Origin: Sphingobacteriales bacterium
Lineage (GTDB): Bacteria; Bacteroidota; Bacteroidia; Sphingobacteriales; Sphingobacteriaceae
Reading direction: 5' to 3'
DNA: 63,464 nucleotides
NCBI GenBank assembly: GCA_014763615.1
Contig: JACXVB010000017.1
Location: 1 to 63,464 of the forward strand
Positions 56,002-63,464 of this stretch are shown one piece after another; position 1 is the first letter of the stretch; every line of letters begins with the position of its first letter. The notes under the pieces are model-generated. The model was given only the letters and a program-made list of their open reading frames with translations. It did no database searches and was not told where the DNA came from. A program made the position numbers and the translations under genes.

Positions 56002-56787
56002 CTAAAACCTTATCCTAAAATTCTCTTTCGCTTGGTCTTTTTTAAAAAACACCAATCCTATCCAAAATAAATCTATGGTTACGCTAACTTGTGGATGTTG
56101 CTTCATTTGCTCCCAAGCTGCTTTCATGCCTTCGCTCCAATAAATATCATCGAAAATCATCACTGATTTTTCATGTATTTTGGGTAAACACCAATTAAAA
56201 TAGTTTAAAGTAGCTTCTTGGGTATGATTGCCATCGATGTAAATCAAATCAAAAGCATCTTGGGTATTTAAAACTCTCGGCAATTGATCATCAAAATTTC
56301 CTATCACCAATTCGATATCATCCAGCGAAAGCTGCTGAAAATTTCCTTTGGCAATAGCCGCAGTTTGTGGGCAACCTTCTATGGTTATTACCCTGGCTTG
56401 CGGAACAGCTTTTTTAAAATAAGAAGTAGTGATACCTAAACAGGTACCCAACTCAATCACATTTTTGGGTTCAAAATCTTTGACCAAACGATACAGCAAC
56501 TGCGCTAATTTCTTTGATTTCAATGCGTTTTTGGCGATAGCTTTAATACGCTTTTGCTTATGCTTATTCACCAAAGAGCCCGCTCCCAAATCGGTTACCG
56601 TAATCAATCGGTCATCTTTTAGCAGTTTTGTCCGTAAATTTTCTATCTCAAAATAATCAGCTTTATCTTTAAAATCGTAAATTACTTCATCCACTAATCG
56701 GTACACAAACGGCGAGTGCACTCCATGACGAGTATTGGCCGTAAAGACATGTTTGATGTAATTAAATACCAGCGTTGAATTAAACAT
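56002..56787 (-). CDS. Class I SAM-dependent methyltransferase
   Basis: 261 residues if begun at the second Met (56787, MFNSTLVFNYIKHVF); the frame opens ten codons earlier at 56817. An N-terminal HGVHSPFVYRLVDEVIYDF block is shared by a Bacteroidota-specific methyltransferase group. The SAM-binding motif I is VIELGTCLGITTSYF, and motif IV-like DLIYIDGNHTQEATLNYF resembles catechol-type O-methyltransferases. Substrate unknown. Its stop codon abuts the fic stop, so the two genes converge with no spacer. Confidence 0.85.
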   Translation of the reverse strand: MFNSTLVFNYIKHVFTANTRHGVHSPFVYRLVDEVIYDFKDKADYFEIENLRTKLLKDDRLITVTDLGAGSLVNKHKQKRIKAIAKNALKSKKLAQLLYRLVKDFEPKNVIELGTCLGITTSYFKKAVPQARVITIEGCPQTAAIAKGNFQQLSLDDIELVIGNFDDQLPRVLNTQDAFDLIYIDGNHTQEATLNYFNWCLPKIHEKSVMIFDDIYWSEGMKAAWEQMKQHPQVSVTIDLFWIGLVFFKKDQAKENFRIRF

Positions 56788-56855
56788 ATTTTGCGAAAAT
56801 ACTGAATTAGTGTACAAATTGAAGGATCAAATAAAAAGAGTCTGAATTACATAAA

Positions 56856-57716
56856 ATGATTAACGAAACAGAAATTGCATCTTTAATTAAGTTATTGGAT
56901 GATCCTGATCCAGAAATTTTTGAGCAGATTGAAAATCGTTTGCTTTCTTATGGCAATGAGGTCATCAATTATTTAGAAAATGCCTGGGAAAAATCTTTTG
57001 ATGCCCTTTTGCAAGAGCGAATAGAAAATTTGGTTCACAAAATCCAATATCAAAATGTAAAAGAAGATTTAGCGCTTTGGCATCAGAGTGGCGGTTTTGA
57101 TTTACTTAGAGGCATCCTCATCATCAATAAATATCAATATCCAGATTTAAATGAGCAGAAAATCATTAATCAACTAGAAGCCATTAAACGTGATGTTTGG
57201 CTACAAATGATGTATGAGGCCAGCCCAGTAGAAAAAGTAAAGCTCATTAATCACATTTTTTATCATGTTTATGGCTTTTCTGGCAATACTTCTAATCATC
57301 AAGACCCTAAAAATTCTTACCTCAGCGAGGTAATGGAAAGCAAAAAAGGAAATCAAATTTCTCTGGCTATCATCTATTCTATCATCGCTCAAAAATTAGA
57401 TATCCCAATTTATGGCGTAAACCTGCCTCAGCATTTTATTTTGGCTTACGCCGATGAAAACGAAAAAGCAGAAAATGAAAGCGGTATCCTGTTCTACATC
57501 AATGTTTTTAACAAAGGCTATATTTTTGGAAGGCGAGATATAGACCAATTCCTTCGTCAGTTAAAAATTGAACCTGAACGCCTATTTTACGAGCCTTGCT
57601 CTAATACAGACATCTTGAAAAGAGTTCTAAGGAATTTAATCAGCTCCTATGAAAAAGCAGGAGCTAATGAAAAAGTGACTGAGTTGAATAAACTCTTAGA
57701 AATTCTGAATGATTAA
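56856..57716 (+). CDS. SirB1-family protein with transglutaminase-like fold
   Basis: A 286-residue protein. HEAT-like helices fill the first third (SLIKLLDDPDPEIFEQIENR). The transglutaminase-like core follows (about 135-215: YLSEVMESKKGNQISLAIIY, IYGVNLPQHFILAY). The usual catalytic Cys position is occupied by Asn/Gln-type residues (GNQISLAI), as in other SirB1-like proteins, so an enzymatic role is doubtful. Its TAA shares two bases with the stop of the convergent hydrolase gene. Confidence 0.82.
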   Translation: MINETEIASLIKLLDDPDPEIFEQIENRLLSYGNEVINYLENAWEKSFDALLQERIENLVHKIQYQNVKEDLALWHQSGGFDLLRGILIINKYQYPDLNEQKIINQLEAIKRDVWLQMMYEASPVEKVKLINHIFYHVYGFSGNTSNHQDPKNSYLSEVMESKKGNQISLAIIYSIIAQKLDIPIYGVNLPQHFILAYADENEKAENESGILFYINVFNKGYIFGRRDIDQFLRQLKIEPERLFYEPCSNTDILKRVLRNLISSYEKAGANEKVTELNKLLEILND

Positions 57717-58630
57717 TCAGGTGTAAACTGATTTGCTTTCATCCAATTCATCATCCTATCAAACCAAAAATCTTTGGTGGTTTTGTTATGTAAACCAAAA
57801 CCATGTCCGCCAGCTTGGTATAAATGTAATTCGCATTTCACTCCAGCTTTTTTCAAAGCTTCGGTAAGCATGATGCTATTCTCTACAGGTACGGTTTTAT
57901 CATCAATTGCTTGAACCAAAAATGTTGGTGGTGTTTCTGGCGTCACTTGTAACTCATTTGAGTATAATTTCACTAGCTCATCAGCAGGGTTTAGTCCTAA
58001 TAAATTATTTTTTGAGCCTTGATGTGTTAAAGGTCCCATCGTGATTACAGGATAGCCTAAAATGGCAAAATCAGGGCGTAAGCTTGTTCCTTTCGGATTA
58101 TCAATCACAGCCTTTTGAAAATGTGTTGCTAAGGTGGAAGCCAAATGTCCACCAGCAGAAAAACCCATAATTCCAATCAGATTCGGATTGATTTGCCATT
58201 TCTCAGCATTTTCTCTCACCGTTTTTATGGCTTGCTGTGCATCTTGTAATGGTCCGATGGTTTTATTTTCCATGATTAAATCTGAAGGCAAACGGTATTT
58301 TACAATAAAGGCGGTTACACCCATTTTGTAAAATGCTTCGGCAATATCGTATCCTTCATGTTTCATGGCTAAAGTACTGTAACCACCTCCTGGGAAAATG
58401 ATAATTGCAGTGCCATTTGGATTTTCTGGATAATATGCCAATAATTCGGGCTTTGAAACCTTAACAATGTTCACCATTCCGTATTGGTTGGTAAAGGTTT
58501 TCTCGATGTAATCTTGAGCTGGTTTAGCATTTGGCACTCCGTTAGGATATAAATCCATAGTTACCTTATTTTGTGCTTTAGCAGAAGCTAAGCTAAGTAT
58601 TAGGCCTAAAATTAATAATGAATATTTCAT
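57713..58630 (-). CDS. Exported alpha/beta hydrolase (esterase/xylanase-associated type)
   Basis: A 305-residue protein with a signal peptide (about 1-19). The oxyanion motif is IIIFPGGGYSTLAMKHEG, the nucleophile Ser sits in GIMGFSAGGHLAST, the Asp in AIDDKTVPVENS and the His in AGGHGFGLH. It belongs to the BD-FAE/acetyl-xylan-esterase-like hydrolases used in carbohydrate de-acetylation. Substrate specificity cannot be set from sequence. It lies 9 bases after prfB on the same strand and could be cotranscribed with it. Confidence 0.87.
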   Translation of the reverse strand: MKYSLLILGLILSLASAKAQNKVTMDLYPNGVPNAKPAQDYIEKTFTNQYGMVNIVKVSKPELLAYYPENPNGTAIIIFPGGGYSTLAMKHEGYDIAEAFYKMGVTAFIVKYRLPSDLIMENKTIGPLQDAQQAIKTVRENAEKWQINPNLIGIMGFSAGGHLASTLATHFQKAVIDNPKGTSLRPDFAILGYPVITMGPLTHQGSKNNLLGLNPADELVKLYSNELQVTPETPPTFLVQAIDDKTVPVENSIMLTEALKKAGVKCELHLYQAGGHGFGLHNKTTKDFWFDRMMNWMKANQFTPD

Positions 58631-58639
58631 TTTGCTTGT

Positions 58640-59729
58640 CTAGTTATTTCCGCCAAATTCCATCAAATAAGCCTTTAAAAACTCATCTAACTCACCATCT
58701 AAAACTGCTTGAGCATTAGAAGTCTCATAATCGGTTCTCAAATCCTTCACCAACTTATAAGGATGTAGCACATAATTCCTAATCTGCGAACCCCACTCAA
58801 TTTTTTTCTTATTTCCTTCAATGGTGTTGGTAATCTCCATCTTCTTACGCATCTCAATCTCATATAACTGAGACTTTAATAAACGCATGGCATTTTCTTT
58901 ATTTTGAAGTTGCGATCTCGACTCCTGATTTTTAATAATGATTCCTGATGGTTTGTGATATAAACGAACTGCGGTTTCCACTTTATTTACGTTTTGGCCT
59001 CCAGCACCTCCAGATCTAAAAGTTTCAAACTCAACATCAGAAGGGTTAATATCAATTTCAATAGAATCATCAACCAAAGGATAAACGTAAACGGAAGCGA
59101 ATGAAGTATGACGTTTAGCATTGGCATCAAACGGAGAGATACGCACCAAACGATGTACTCCATTTTCGCCTTTTAAATAACCGTAAGAAAAATCCCCATC
59201 AAATTGTAGTGTCACCGTTTTAACACCTGCTACATCACCTTCTTGAAAATCTTGCTCAGATATTTTATAGCCGTTTTTTTGTCCCCACATCATGTACATA
59301 CGCATCAACATTCCAGCCCAATCGCAACTTTCTGTTCCCCCTGCTCCCGCTGTAATCTGCAACACCGCACTCAATTGGTCTTCTTCTGCCGAAAGCATAT
59401 TCTTAAACTCTAAATCCTCTAAGGATTTTAGGGTTTCATCATATTGAGCTTTCATTTCCTCCTCACTTGCTTCTCCTGCTTGTAAAAACTCTAGCATCAC
59501 TGCAGAATCTTCTACTGCTGCTTCAGCTTTTTCGAAAGCATCTGTCCAACTTTTCTTAATTTTTATGGAATGTAAAACTTTTTCTGCCTCTTTAGGTTGG
59601 TCCCAAAAACCTGGAACTAGGGTCATCGCTTGTTCTTCTTTTAAAGCTTCTAATTTCGCATCGATGTCAAAGATGCCTCCTCAGAGAAGTTATTCTATCT
59701 CTTAAATCCTGTAGTTGTTCTTTTGTCAT
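58640..59729 (-). CDS. prfB: Peptide chain release factor 2, with programmed +1 frameshift
   Basis: RF2 of 362 residues after frameshifting. Translation starts at ATG 59729 and reads [20 protein letters not shown] to a TGA at 59669-59667, then slips +1 into [20 protein letters not shown]. The main frame has the anticodon-like tripeptide SPF ([11 protein letters not shown]) and the GGQ catalytic loop ([18 protein letters not shown]). The ATG at 59626 is an internal codon, not the start. A TATATTTG box (59741-59734) lies 4 bases upstream of the ATG, so the mRNA may be nearly leaderless. Confidence 0.95.
59667..59681 (-). promoter_or_regulatory. prfB programmed +1 frameshift site
   Basis: On the minus strand: AGGAGG (59681-59676), CAT, CTT, TGA followed by C. 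This is the RF2 autoregulatory signal. An SD-like hexamer sits three bases before the CTT slip codon, and the in-frame UGA is read only when RF2 is plentiful. E. coli has AGGGGG in the SD slot. Confidence 0.95.
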
Positions 59730-59857
59730 GAGGCAAATATAAACGATTTATGCTTAGTGCCTAAGTATCTTAAAATAAAAATCCCCTGTTATTGCCGAGG
59801 ACTGAGCTGATCAATTTAGATTAAAATCCTTTAAAATTTGAAGAAGTTAAGTGGATT

Positions 59858-60397
59858 TTATAGGGTACTTGAAGCACCTGTTCCGCTGACCAATAATTTC
59901 TTTGCGTAAACTCTCTCATTTGCGTTTACTTTGATGGTATAAACTCCGGCTGATAAAGAACCGAATGTGAAGTGTAATTTTTGATGACCTTTGTCCACAT
60001 TAAAATCCTGAGATTTTACTATTCTTCCCCACATATCTACTATGGCTACCGAAGCGCCATGATCATTAATCATATTTAAGATTAAATCGGTATAATCTAC
60101 CGCAGGGTTTGGATATACATCCATTTTGGTTAATTCTAAATCAGGAAACTCTGGAGATGATAAATTACTTCCTTTTACTGATGGTTGTTGATAACCTTGT
60201 GTTAAATAAGTATTGTTAGTCTCATCACTCAATGTATTAGTCACAAAAGCTTGCCCGATAGTAAATTGAACGTTTACGCCATAAACTGATGTAAATTCAC
60301 CGCCACCTGAGGTTAAAGCAGATTGAGCAATTTGCTGACTGAATGATTTAAGTCCTAGACCTAAAACTAAAATTGAAAATAAAAATAACTTCTTCAT
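59858..60397 (-). CDS. Secreted protein with type IX secretion sorting domain
   Basis: A 179-residue protein with a signal peptide (about 1-20, GLKSFSQ). A short N-terminal beta segment (SGGGEFTSVYGVNVQFTIGQ) precedes a C-terminal T9SS type A sorting domain (about 93-172: VYPNPAVDYTDLIL, VDMWGRIVKSQ, LSAGVYTIKV, YAKKLLV). The N-terminal part is too short for an enzyme; proteins of this shape are often surface or gliding-associated. It implies a functional T9SS elsewhere in the genome. Confidence 0.88.
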   Translation of the reverse strand: MKKLFLFSILVLGLGLKSFSQQIAQSALTSGGGEFTSVYGVNVQFTIGQAFVTNTLSDETNNTYLTQGYQQPSVKGSNLSSPEFPDLELTKMDVYPNPAVDYTDLILNMINDHGASVAIVDMWGRIVKSQDFNVDKGHQKLHFTFGSLSAGVYTIKVNANERVYAKKLLVSGTGASSTL

Positions 60398-60915
60398 GCT
60401 CTACATAAGACAAGTTCTAAGCCACCCCAACTTTTGAGTGGCAACATGGACTGTTTTGATATGCGAGAGTGAAAGTTTTGAGGGTTTTTGAGTTTGTTTA
60501 TTTATTAAATAATAACCTAAAAAGTGCTTTAATGATGCTTTAAATACACTTTTTTCTGAAAAGATGCTACCTAAATAAAAAAAGATAATTTGTACATCAA
60601 CAGGAGAATTATTCGAGAAAGGTATAGATGAAAAGGAAGTAAAATTTTCTACAATTTGTAGAAAAACAGTATTTAAACGTAGAAAATAATACCTTTTTAT
60701 TTGAGAGCGCATTGAATGAAATTTCATAGAATGCGATTTATTGATGTATCAGATTCCTTTTACGAGATATATAATAGAAAGATTCAAGTATTTGAAAATA
60801 ATCTAAACTTTAAATATCTCGTTTTGAGTATTTATTTCTACATATAAAAATAGACCGAGAACTGTTTCAAGCAATATTCTAAGATTAAACTTTCCTATTA
60901 AGTAGAAAAAATTAC
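60398..60915. other. Intergenic region without a supported gene
   Basis: About 520 A/T-rich bases between the T9SS gene and the terminator of a gene remnant. A 108-codon minus-strand frame (60401-60727) has no signal, domain or coding-like composition and is judged spurious. A promoter for the T9SS gene should be here; none is clear. Confidence 0.5.
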
Positions 60916-60918
60916 ACA

Positions 60919-60959
60919 AAAAAAAGCCCTACTCTAAATTAGAGTGTAGGGCTTTTTTT
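60919..60959 (-). terminator. Rho-independent terminator after a gene remnant
   Basis: A GC-rich stem GCCCTAC-TCT / AGAGTGTAGGGC with a two-base bulge, flanked by A and T tracts on both sides. It sits 20 bases downstream of the stop of the remnant at 60980, in the minus-strand direction. Confidence 0.8.
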
Positions 60960-60979
60960 GACCTAAAAATCTTATCTAA

Positions 60980-61137
60980 CTACTGAGAAGATAGCTCCGC
61001 GGTATTCAAATACCAAGTACTGCCTGATGATTGCGATGGTTTTTTCCAGTAAACCATTAAAACCTCTTGCCCTGAATTTTCTTGTTGCCGAGCTTTGAAA
61101 GTATATTTAGCCTCTGTTGAAGTAATATTACTTATTC
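60980..61137 (-). pseudogene. C-terminal remnant of an unidentified gene
   Basis: A minus-strand frame without a start codon reads TSTEAKYTFKARQQENSGQE and ends SSGSTWYLNTAELSSQ before a TAG at 60982-60980. Composition looks coding, and a strong terminator follows at the expected distance. Upstream the frame is closed by a TGA near 61140, and repeated TTACTTATT(C) sequence replaces the missing part. I do not recognise the family. It looks like the 3' end of a gene whose 5' part has been deleted. Confidence 0.5.
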
Positions 61138-61242
61138 ATATTACTTATTGTTTAATTTGTAAACATAGATACAGAATCTGATAACTGCTAAGTTTTACAA
61201 ATTCTACACCTCAGAACAACTCACAAGGATTTGAATAGTCAT

Positions 61243-61279
61243 AAAAAAGCTTGTAGGATAATATCCTACAAGCTTTTTT
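61243..61279 (-). terminator. Rho-independent terminator of the collagen-like gene
   Basis: A perfect 17-bp stem AAAAAAGCTTGTAGGAT/ATCCTACAAGCTTTTTT with a three-base loop, 24 bases downstream of the collagen-like gene stop. It works on either strand. Confidence 0.9.
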
Positions 61280-61303
61280 TAAGTATTACAAGATATTATT
61301 TTC

Positions 61304-63464
61304 TTATTGAATGATTGTAATGTTTAGCATTATGTTTTTTATACTTGATGAGGCCCCTGTGCTATTAAAACTAATCTCAATAGTATTTGTACCAGTCACT
61401 CTTGCAAACCCAATGACTACTGAAGCTGGTAGAACTGTTCTTGGTGAAACCATAACAGTTGCGCTTGCTGCGTCAAGATTAATTAACCCCGTAAGTGTGT
61501 AAGATACTCGTTTTGAAGAATTGTAATCAGGGATTGAGACTGTACCGGAACTTATTGATGCTTTTACGATGCTTTCGGCAGGTACCCAATTGGTTCCATT
61601 GAATTTAAGAATTTGACCATTAGTTGCAGACATATTATTAATCTTTGCCGATGTTATGCTTCCATCGGCAATATCTGCTGTGGCTATCGTTGCATCTACT
61701 ATCTTCGCAGAGGTAACTGAATTGTCAGCTAAATCAGCGGTTACAATTGTGCCATCAGCAATTTTTGCCGAGGTTATGGCACTATTTGCGATAACTGGTA
61801 CTGCCGCTGTTCCAGACAAATCTCCCGCTAATTGAATAATTCCTTTAGCCGAAGTTGTTGCATCAGATGGTGTGCTTGAAGGAACATTTCCTGGTACCCA
61901 ACCTCCACCATTCCATATTAATACCTGGTTCATTGTTGCTCCAGTTTGAGCTAACTTGTTAGGATTAATTGTTGCATAACCAATTGCATTATCCGTAACT
62001 GATGCACTTGCTAATTTGCTAGCTGAGATAGCACCATCTGCTATTTTAGCCCCATTAACAGTATTATCAGCAATTTTAGCAGTTTGTATAGTTCCATCAG
62101 CTATTTGATAACCTTCAACAGCCCCAGACTTTAATTGCAATTGATTTAAAGAACCTTGAATATCTCCACCTCCTGCTCCAATTGTTCCATAAATATCTAC
62201 GGCTATAACACCACTATTGATTGTAATTAAATTTCCTGCTGTGTAACTAGCTCCTCCAGCTAATGTTGCTGGAGCCCAAACTGTACCATTCCAAGTTAAA
62301 ACTTGATTAGTGGTTGCACCTGATTGAGCAATTTTAGCTAAGGTCACATTTCCATCAGTAATTTTTGCAGAAGTTACTGCATTATTTGCTAAATCAGCGG
62401 TTACAATTGTGCCATCAGCAATTTTTGCCGAGGTTATGGCACTATTTGCGATAATTGGTGCTGCCGCTGTTCCAGACAAATCTCCCGCTAATTGAATTTT
62501 TCCCTTAGTTGAGGAAGCTGCATCTGGAAGTGTTGTTCCATCAGCTCCGGCTGGACCTTGTGGTCCCTGTGGACCAGTTGCTCCGGCTGGACCTGTCGCT
62601 CCGGTATCGCCTTTTGGACCCTGAGGACCTTGAGCTCCTATTGCTCCGGTATCGCCTTTTGCGCCTTTAAGAGAATTCAAATAATCTGTTTGTGTTCCTG
62701 TATTTCCTGCCGCTAACCATACTTCGTAAGCGGATTTACCTTCTGCTCCCGCTGGACCTGTCGCTCCTGTATCTCCTTTCAATCCTTGTGGACCTGTTGC
62801 ACCAGTTGCTCCCTTAAGCGAATTCAAATAATCTGCTTGCGTTCCTGTATTTCCTGCGGCTAACCATACTTCGTAAGCGGATTTACCTTCTGCTCCCGCT
62901 GGACCTTGTGGACCAGTTGCGCCATCTGCTCCTGTGTCACCTTTCAATCCTTGTGAGCCTTGAGGGCCTGTTGCGCCGGCTGGACCAGTTGAACCAGTAT
63001 CACCTTTTGGACCCTGAGGACCTTGAGCTCCTGTTGCGCCCGTATCACCTTTCAATCCTTGTGGGCCTTGAGGGCCTGTTGCGCCGGCTGGACCTGTCGC
63101 TCCTGTATCTCCTTTCAATCCTTGTGGACCTTGAGGGCCGGTTGCACCGGTTGCGCCATCTACTCCTGCTGGACCTTGTGGACCTGCTGCTCCGGTATCG
63201 CCTTTTGCTCCTTTAAGAGAATTTAAATAATCTGCTTGCGTTCCGGTATTGCCTGCCGCTAACCATACTTCATAAGCGGACTTACCGTCTGCTCCCGCTG
63301 GACCTTGTGGACCGGTTGCGCCTGTATCACCTTTCAATCCTTGTGGTCCTTGAGATCCGGTTGCACCCGTTGCTCCGGTATCACCTTTTGGACCTTGTGG
63401 ACCTGTTGCACCATCTACTCCTGCAATACCTTGTGGACCTGCTACTCCTGTGTCTCCCTTATCG
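61304..63464 (-). CDS. Collagen-like repeat protein (N-terminus beyond the window)
   Basis: At least 719 residues; the frame is open to the right edge. The visible N-terminal part is Gly-X-Y collagen repeat ([13 protein letters not shown] types), interrupted three times by a conserved non-collagen insert [19 protein letters not shown]. The C-terminal half contains pentapeptide-like beta-helix stretches ([20 protein letters not shown]) twice, NGTxWVP modules, and a final beta domain ending [13 protein letters not shown]. Such proteins are surface fibres or spore/phage-tail-like stalks. No T9SS signal is seen at the C-terminus, so the export route is unclear. A strong terminator follows. Confidence 0.85.
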   Translation of the reverse strand, partial: DKGDTGVAGPQGIAGVDGATGPQGPKGDTGATGATGSQGPQGLKGDTGATGPQGPAGADGKSAYEVWLAAGNTGTQADYLNSLKGAKGDTGAAGPQGPAGVDGATGATGPQGPQGLKGDTGATGPAGATGPQGPQGLKGDTGATGAQGPQGPKGDTGSTGPAGATGPQGSQGLKGDTGADGATGPQGPAGAEGKSAYEVWLAAGNTGTQADYLNSLKGATGATGPQGLKGDTGATGPAGAEGKSAYEVWLAAGNTGTQTDYLNSLKGAKGDTGAIGAQGPQGPKGDTGATGPAGATGPQGPQGPAGADGTTLPDAASSTKGKIQLAGDLSGTAAAPIIANSAITSAKIADGTIVTADLANNAVTSAKITDGNVTLAKIAQSGATTNQVLTWNGTVWAPATLAGGASYTAGNLITINSGVIAVDIYGTIGAGGGDIQGSLNQLQLKSGAVEGYQIADGTIQTAKIADNTVNGAKIADGAISASKLASASVTDNAIGYATINPNKLAQTGATMNQVLIWNGGGWVPGNVPSSTPSDATTSAKGIIQLAGDLSGTAAVPVIANSAITSAKIADGTIVTADLADNSVTSAKIVDATIATADIADGSITSAKINNMSATNGQILKFNGTNWVPAESIVKASISSGTVSIPDYNSSKRVSYTLTGLINLDAASATVMVSPRTVLPASVVIGFARVTGTNTIEISFNSTGASSSIKNIMLNITIIQ
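61728..61837 (-). repeat. 110-bp direct repeat, copy A, within the collagen-like gene
   Basis: Nearly identical (two mismatches, at 61795 and 61800) to 62388-62497, exactly 660 bases apart. It encodes the segment from [11 protein letters not shown] through [19 protein letters not shown]. The near identity at DNA level shows recent duplication or gene conversion within the gene. Confidence 0.9.
62388..62497 (-). repeat. 110-bp direct repeat, copy B, within the collagen-like gene
   Basis: Partner of 61728-61837; see that entry. The flanking codons of the two copies are clearly diverged, which limits the homogenised tract to these 110 bases. Confidence 0.9.
62665..63284 (-). repeat. Three copies of a non-collagen insert among Gly-X-Y repeats
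   Basis: Copies near 62665-62738, 62811-62886 and 63210-63284 each encode [16 protein letters not shown] followed by [10 protein letters not shown]. The collagen-coding DNA between them is itself built of short repeats (GGACCTTGTGG-type units). The copies are nearly identical in DNA, with third-base changes only in part. Confidence 0.85.

Noticed and set aside
59626-59628. ATG as the start of prfB
   Set aside because: It is codon 35 of RF2. The canonical frameshift signal and upstream 20-codon leader are intact.
60401-60727. 108-codon minus-strand frame
   Set aside because: No start context, domain or coding-like composition; it overlaps the probable promoter region of the T9SS gene.
62908-63226. 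Long plus-strand frames opposite the collagen-like repeats
   Set aside because: They arise from the repeat composition on the other strand and have Leu/Cys/Trp-rich, non-protein-like sequence.
62540-63464. Regular short repeats that might suggest a CRISPR array
   Set aside because: The period is codon-based Gly-X-Y, repeats are not palindromic, and there are no unique spacers of constant length.

Overview
The window is low-GC DNA from a member of the Bacteroidota, most likely the Sphingobacteriaceae (Pedobacter-like). The grounds are TonB receptors paired with DUF4249 lipoproteins, a FecI/FecR-type circuit, DUF5686 and T9SS proteins, TAnnTTTG-type promoter elements, few Shine-Dalgarno sequences, and an Alternative Complex III (ACIII) plus cytochrome oxidase cluster in the order usual for this group. 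No rRNA, tRNA or CRISPR array was seen.

Layout. 1-91: tail of an IS30-like transposase. 246-15425 (minus strand): two TonB receptor/DUF4249 modules, a DUF5686 protein, a three-gene glycan cluster (deacetylase, GT2, GT87-like), a lipoprotein, and an ECF sigma/FecR pair. Four promoters share TATAGGACTW-N14-TGTCTW with identical spacing and precede fecR, a 25-codon micro-ORF, the lipoprotein gene and the second TonB receptor. This looks like one ECF regulon. 15939-18297: PAP2 phosphatase and EptA-like phosphoethanolamine transferase, probably lipid A remodelling. 18287-19494: a decayed GH31 glycosidase. 19562-24464: operon of S9 peptidase, histidine kinase, response regulator and DUF1345 protein. 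24655-27340: TPR protein, DUF4286 protein and RfbC. 27378-45977: respiratory block on the minus strand. It reads actABCDEF, ctaC, ctaD, then after a hairpin ctaA, ctaB, two subunit III genes, subunit IV, a SCO-like protein without copper ligands, a DUF420 protein with an EF-hand-like loop, and small membrane proteins, ending in DUF983, DUF2461 and OmpA genes.

46316-49558: GapN-type dehydrogenase and a deoxyhypusine synthase-like protein. 49694-52480: a BamA-like barrel, then an accessory pair: a TcmP methyltransferase-like gene interrupted at an A8 tract, coupled to a three-Cys-motif Gp37/Gp68 (DUF5131) gene. 52588-58630: penicillin acylase, a Fic protein behind a duplicated palindromic operator, a methyltransferase, a SirB1-like protein and an alpha/beta hydrolase. 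58640-59729: prfB with its programmed +1 frameshift. 59858 to the right edge: a T9SS cargo protein, a gene remnant, and a collagen-like repeat protein that runs off the window.

Most worth a second look: the bipartite ECF promoter and its duplicated micro-leader, the TcmP/Gp37 pair with its A8 switch, and the double palindrome upstream of fic. Functions rest on sequence recognition only; no database search was run.
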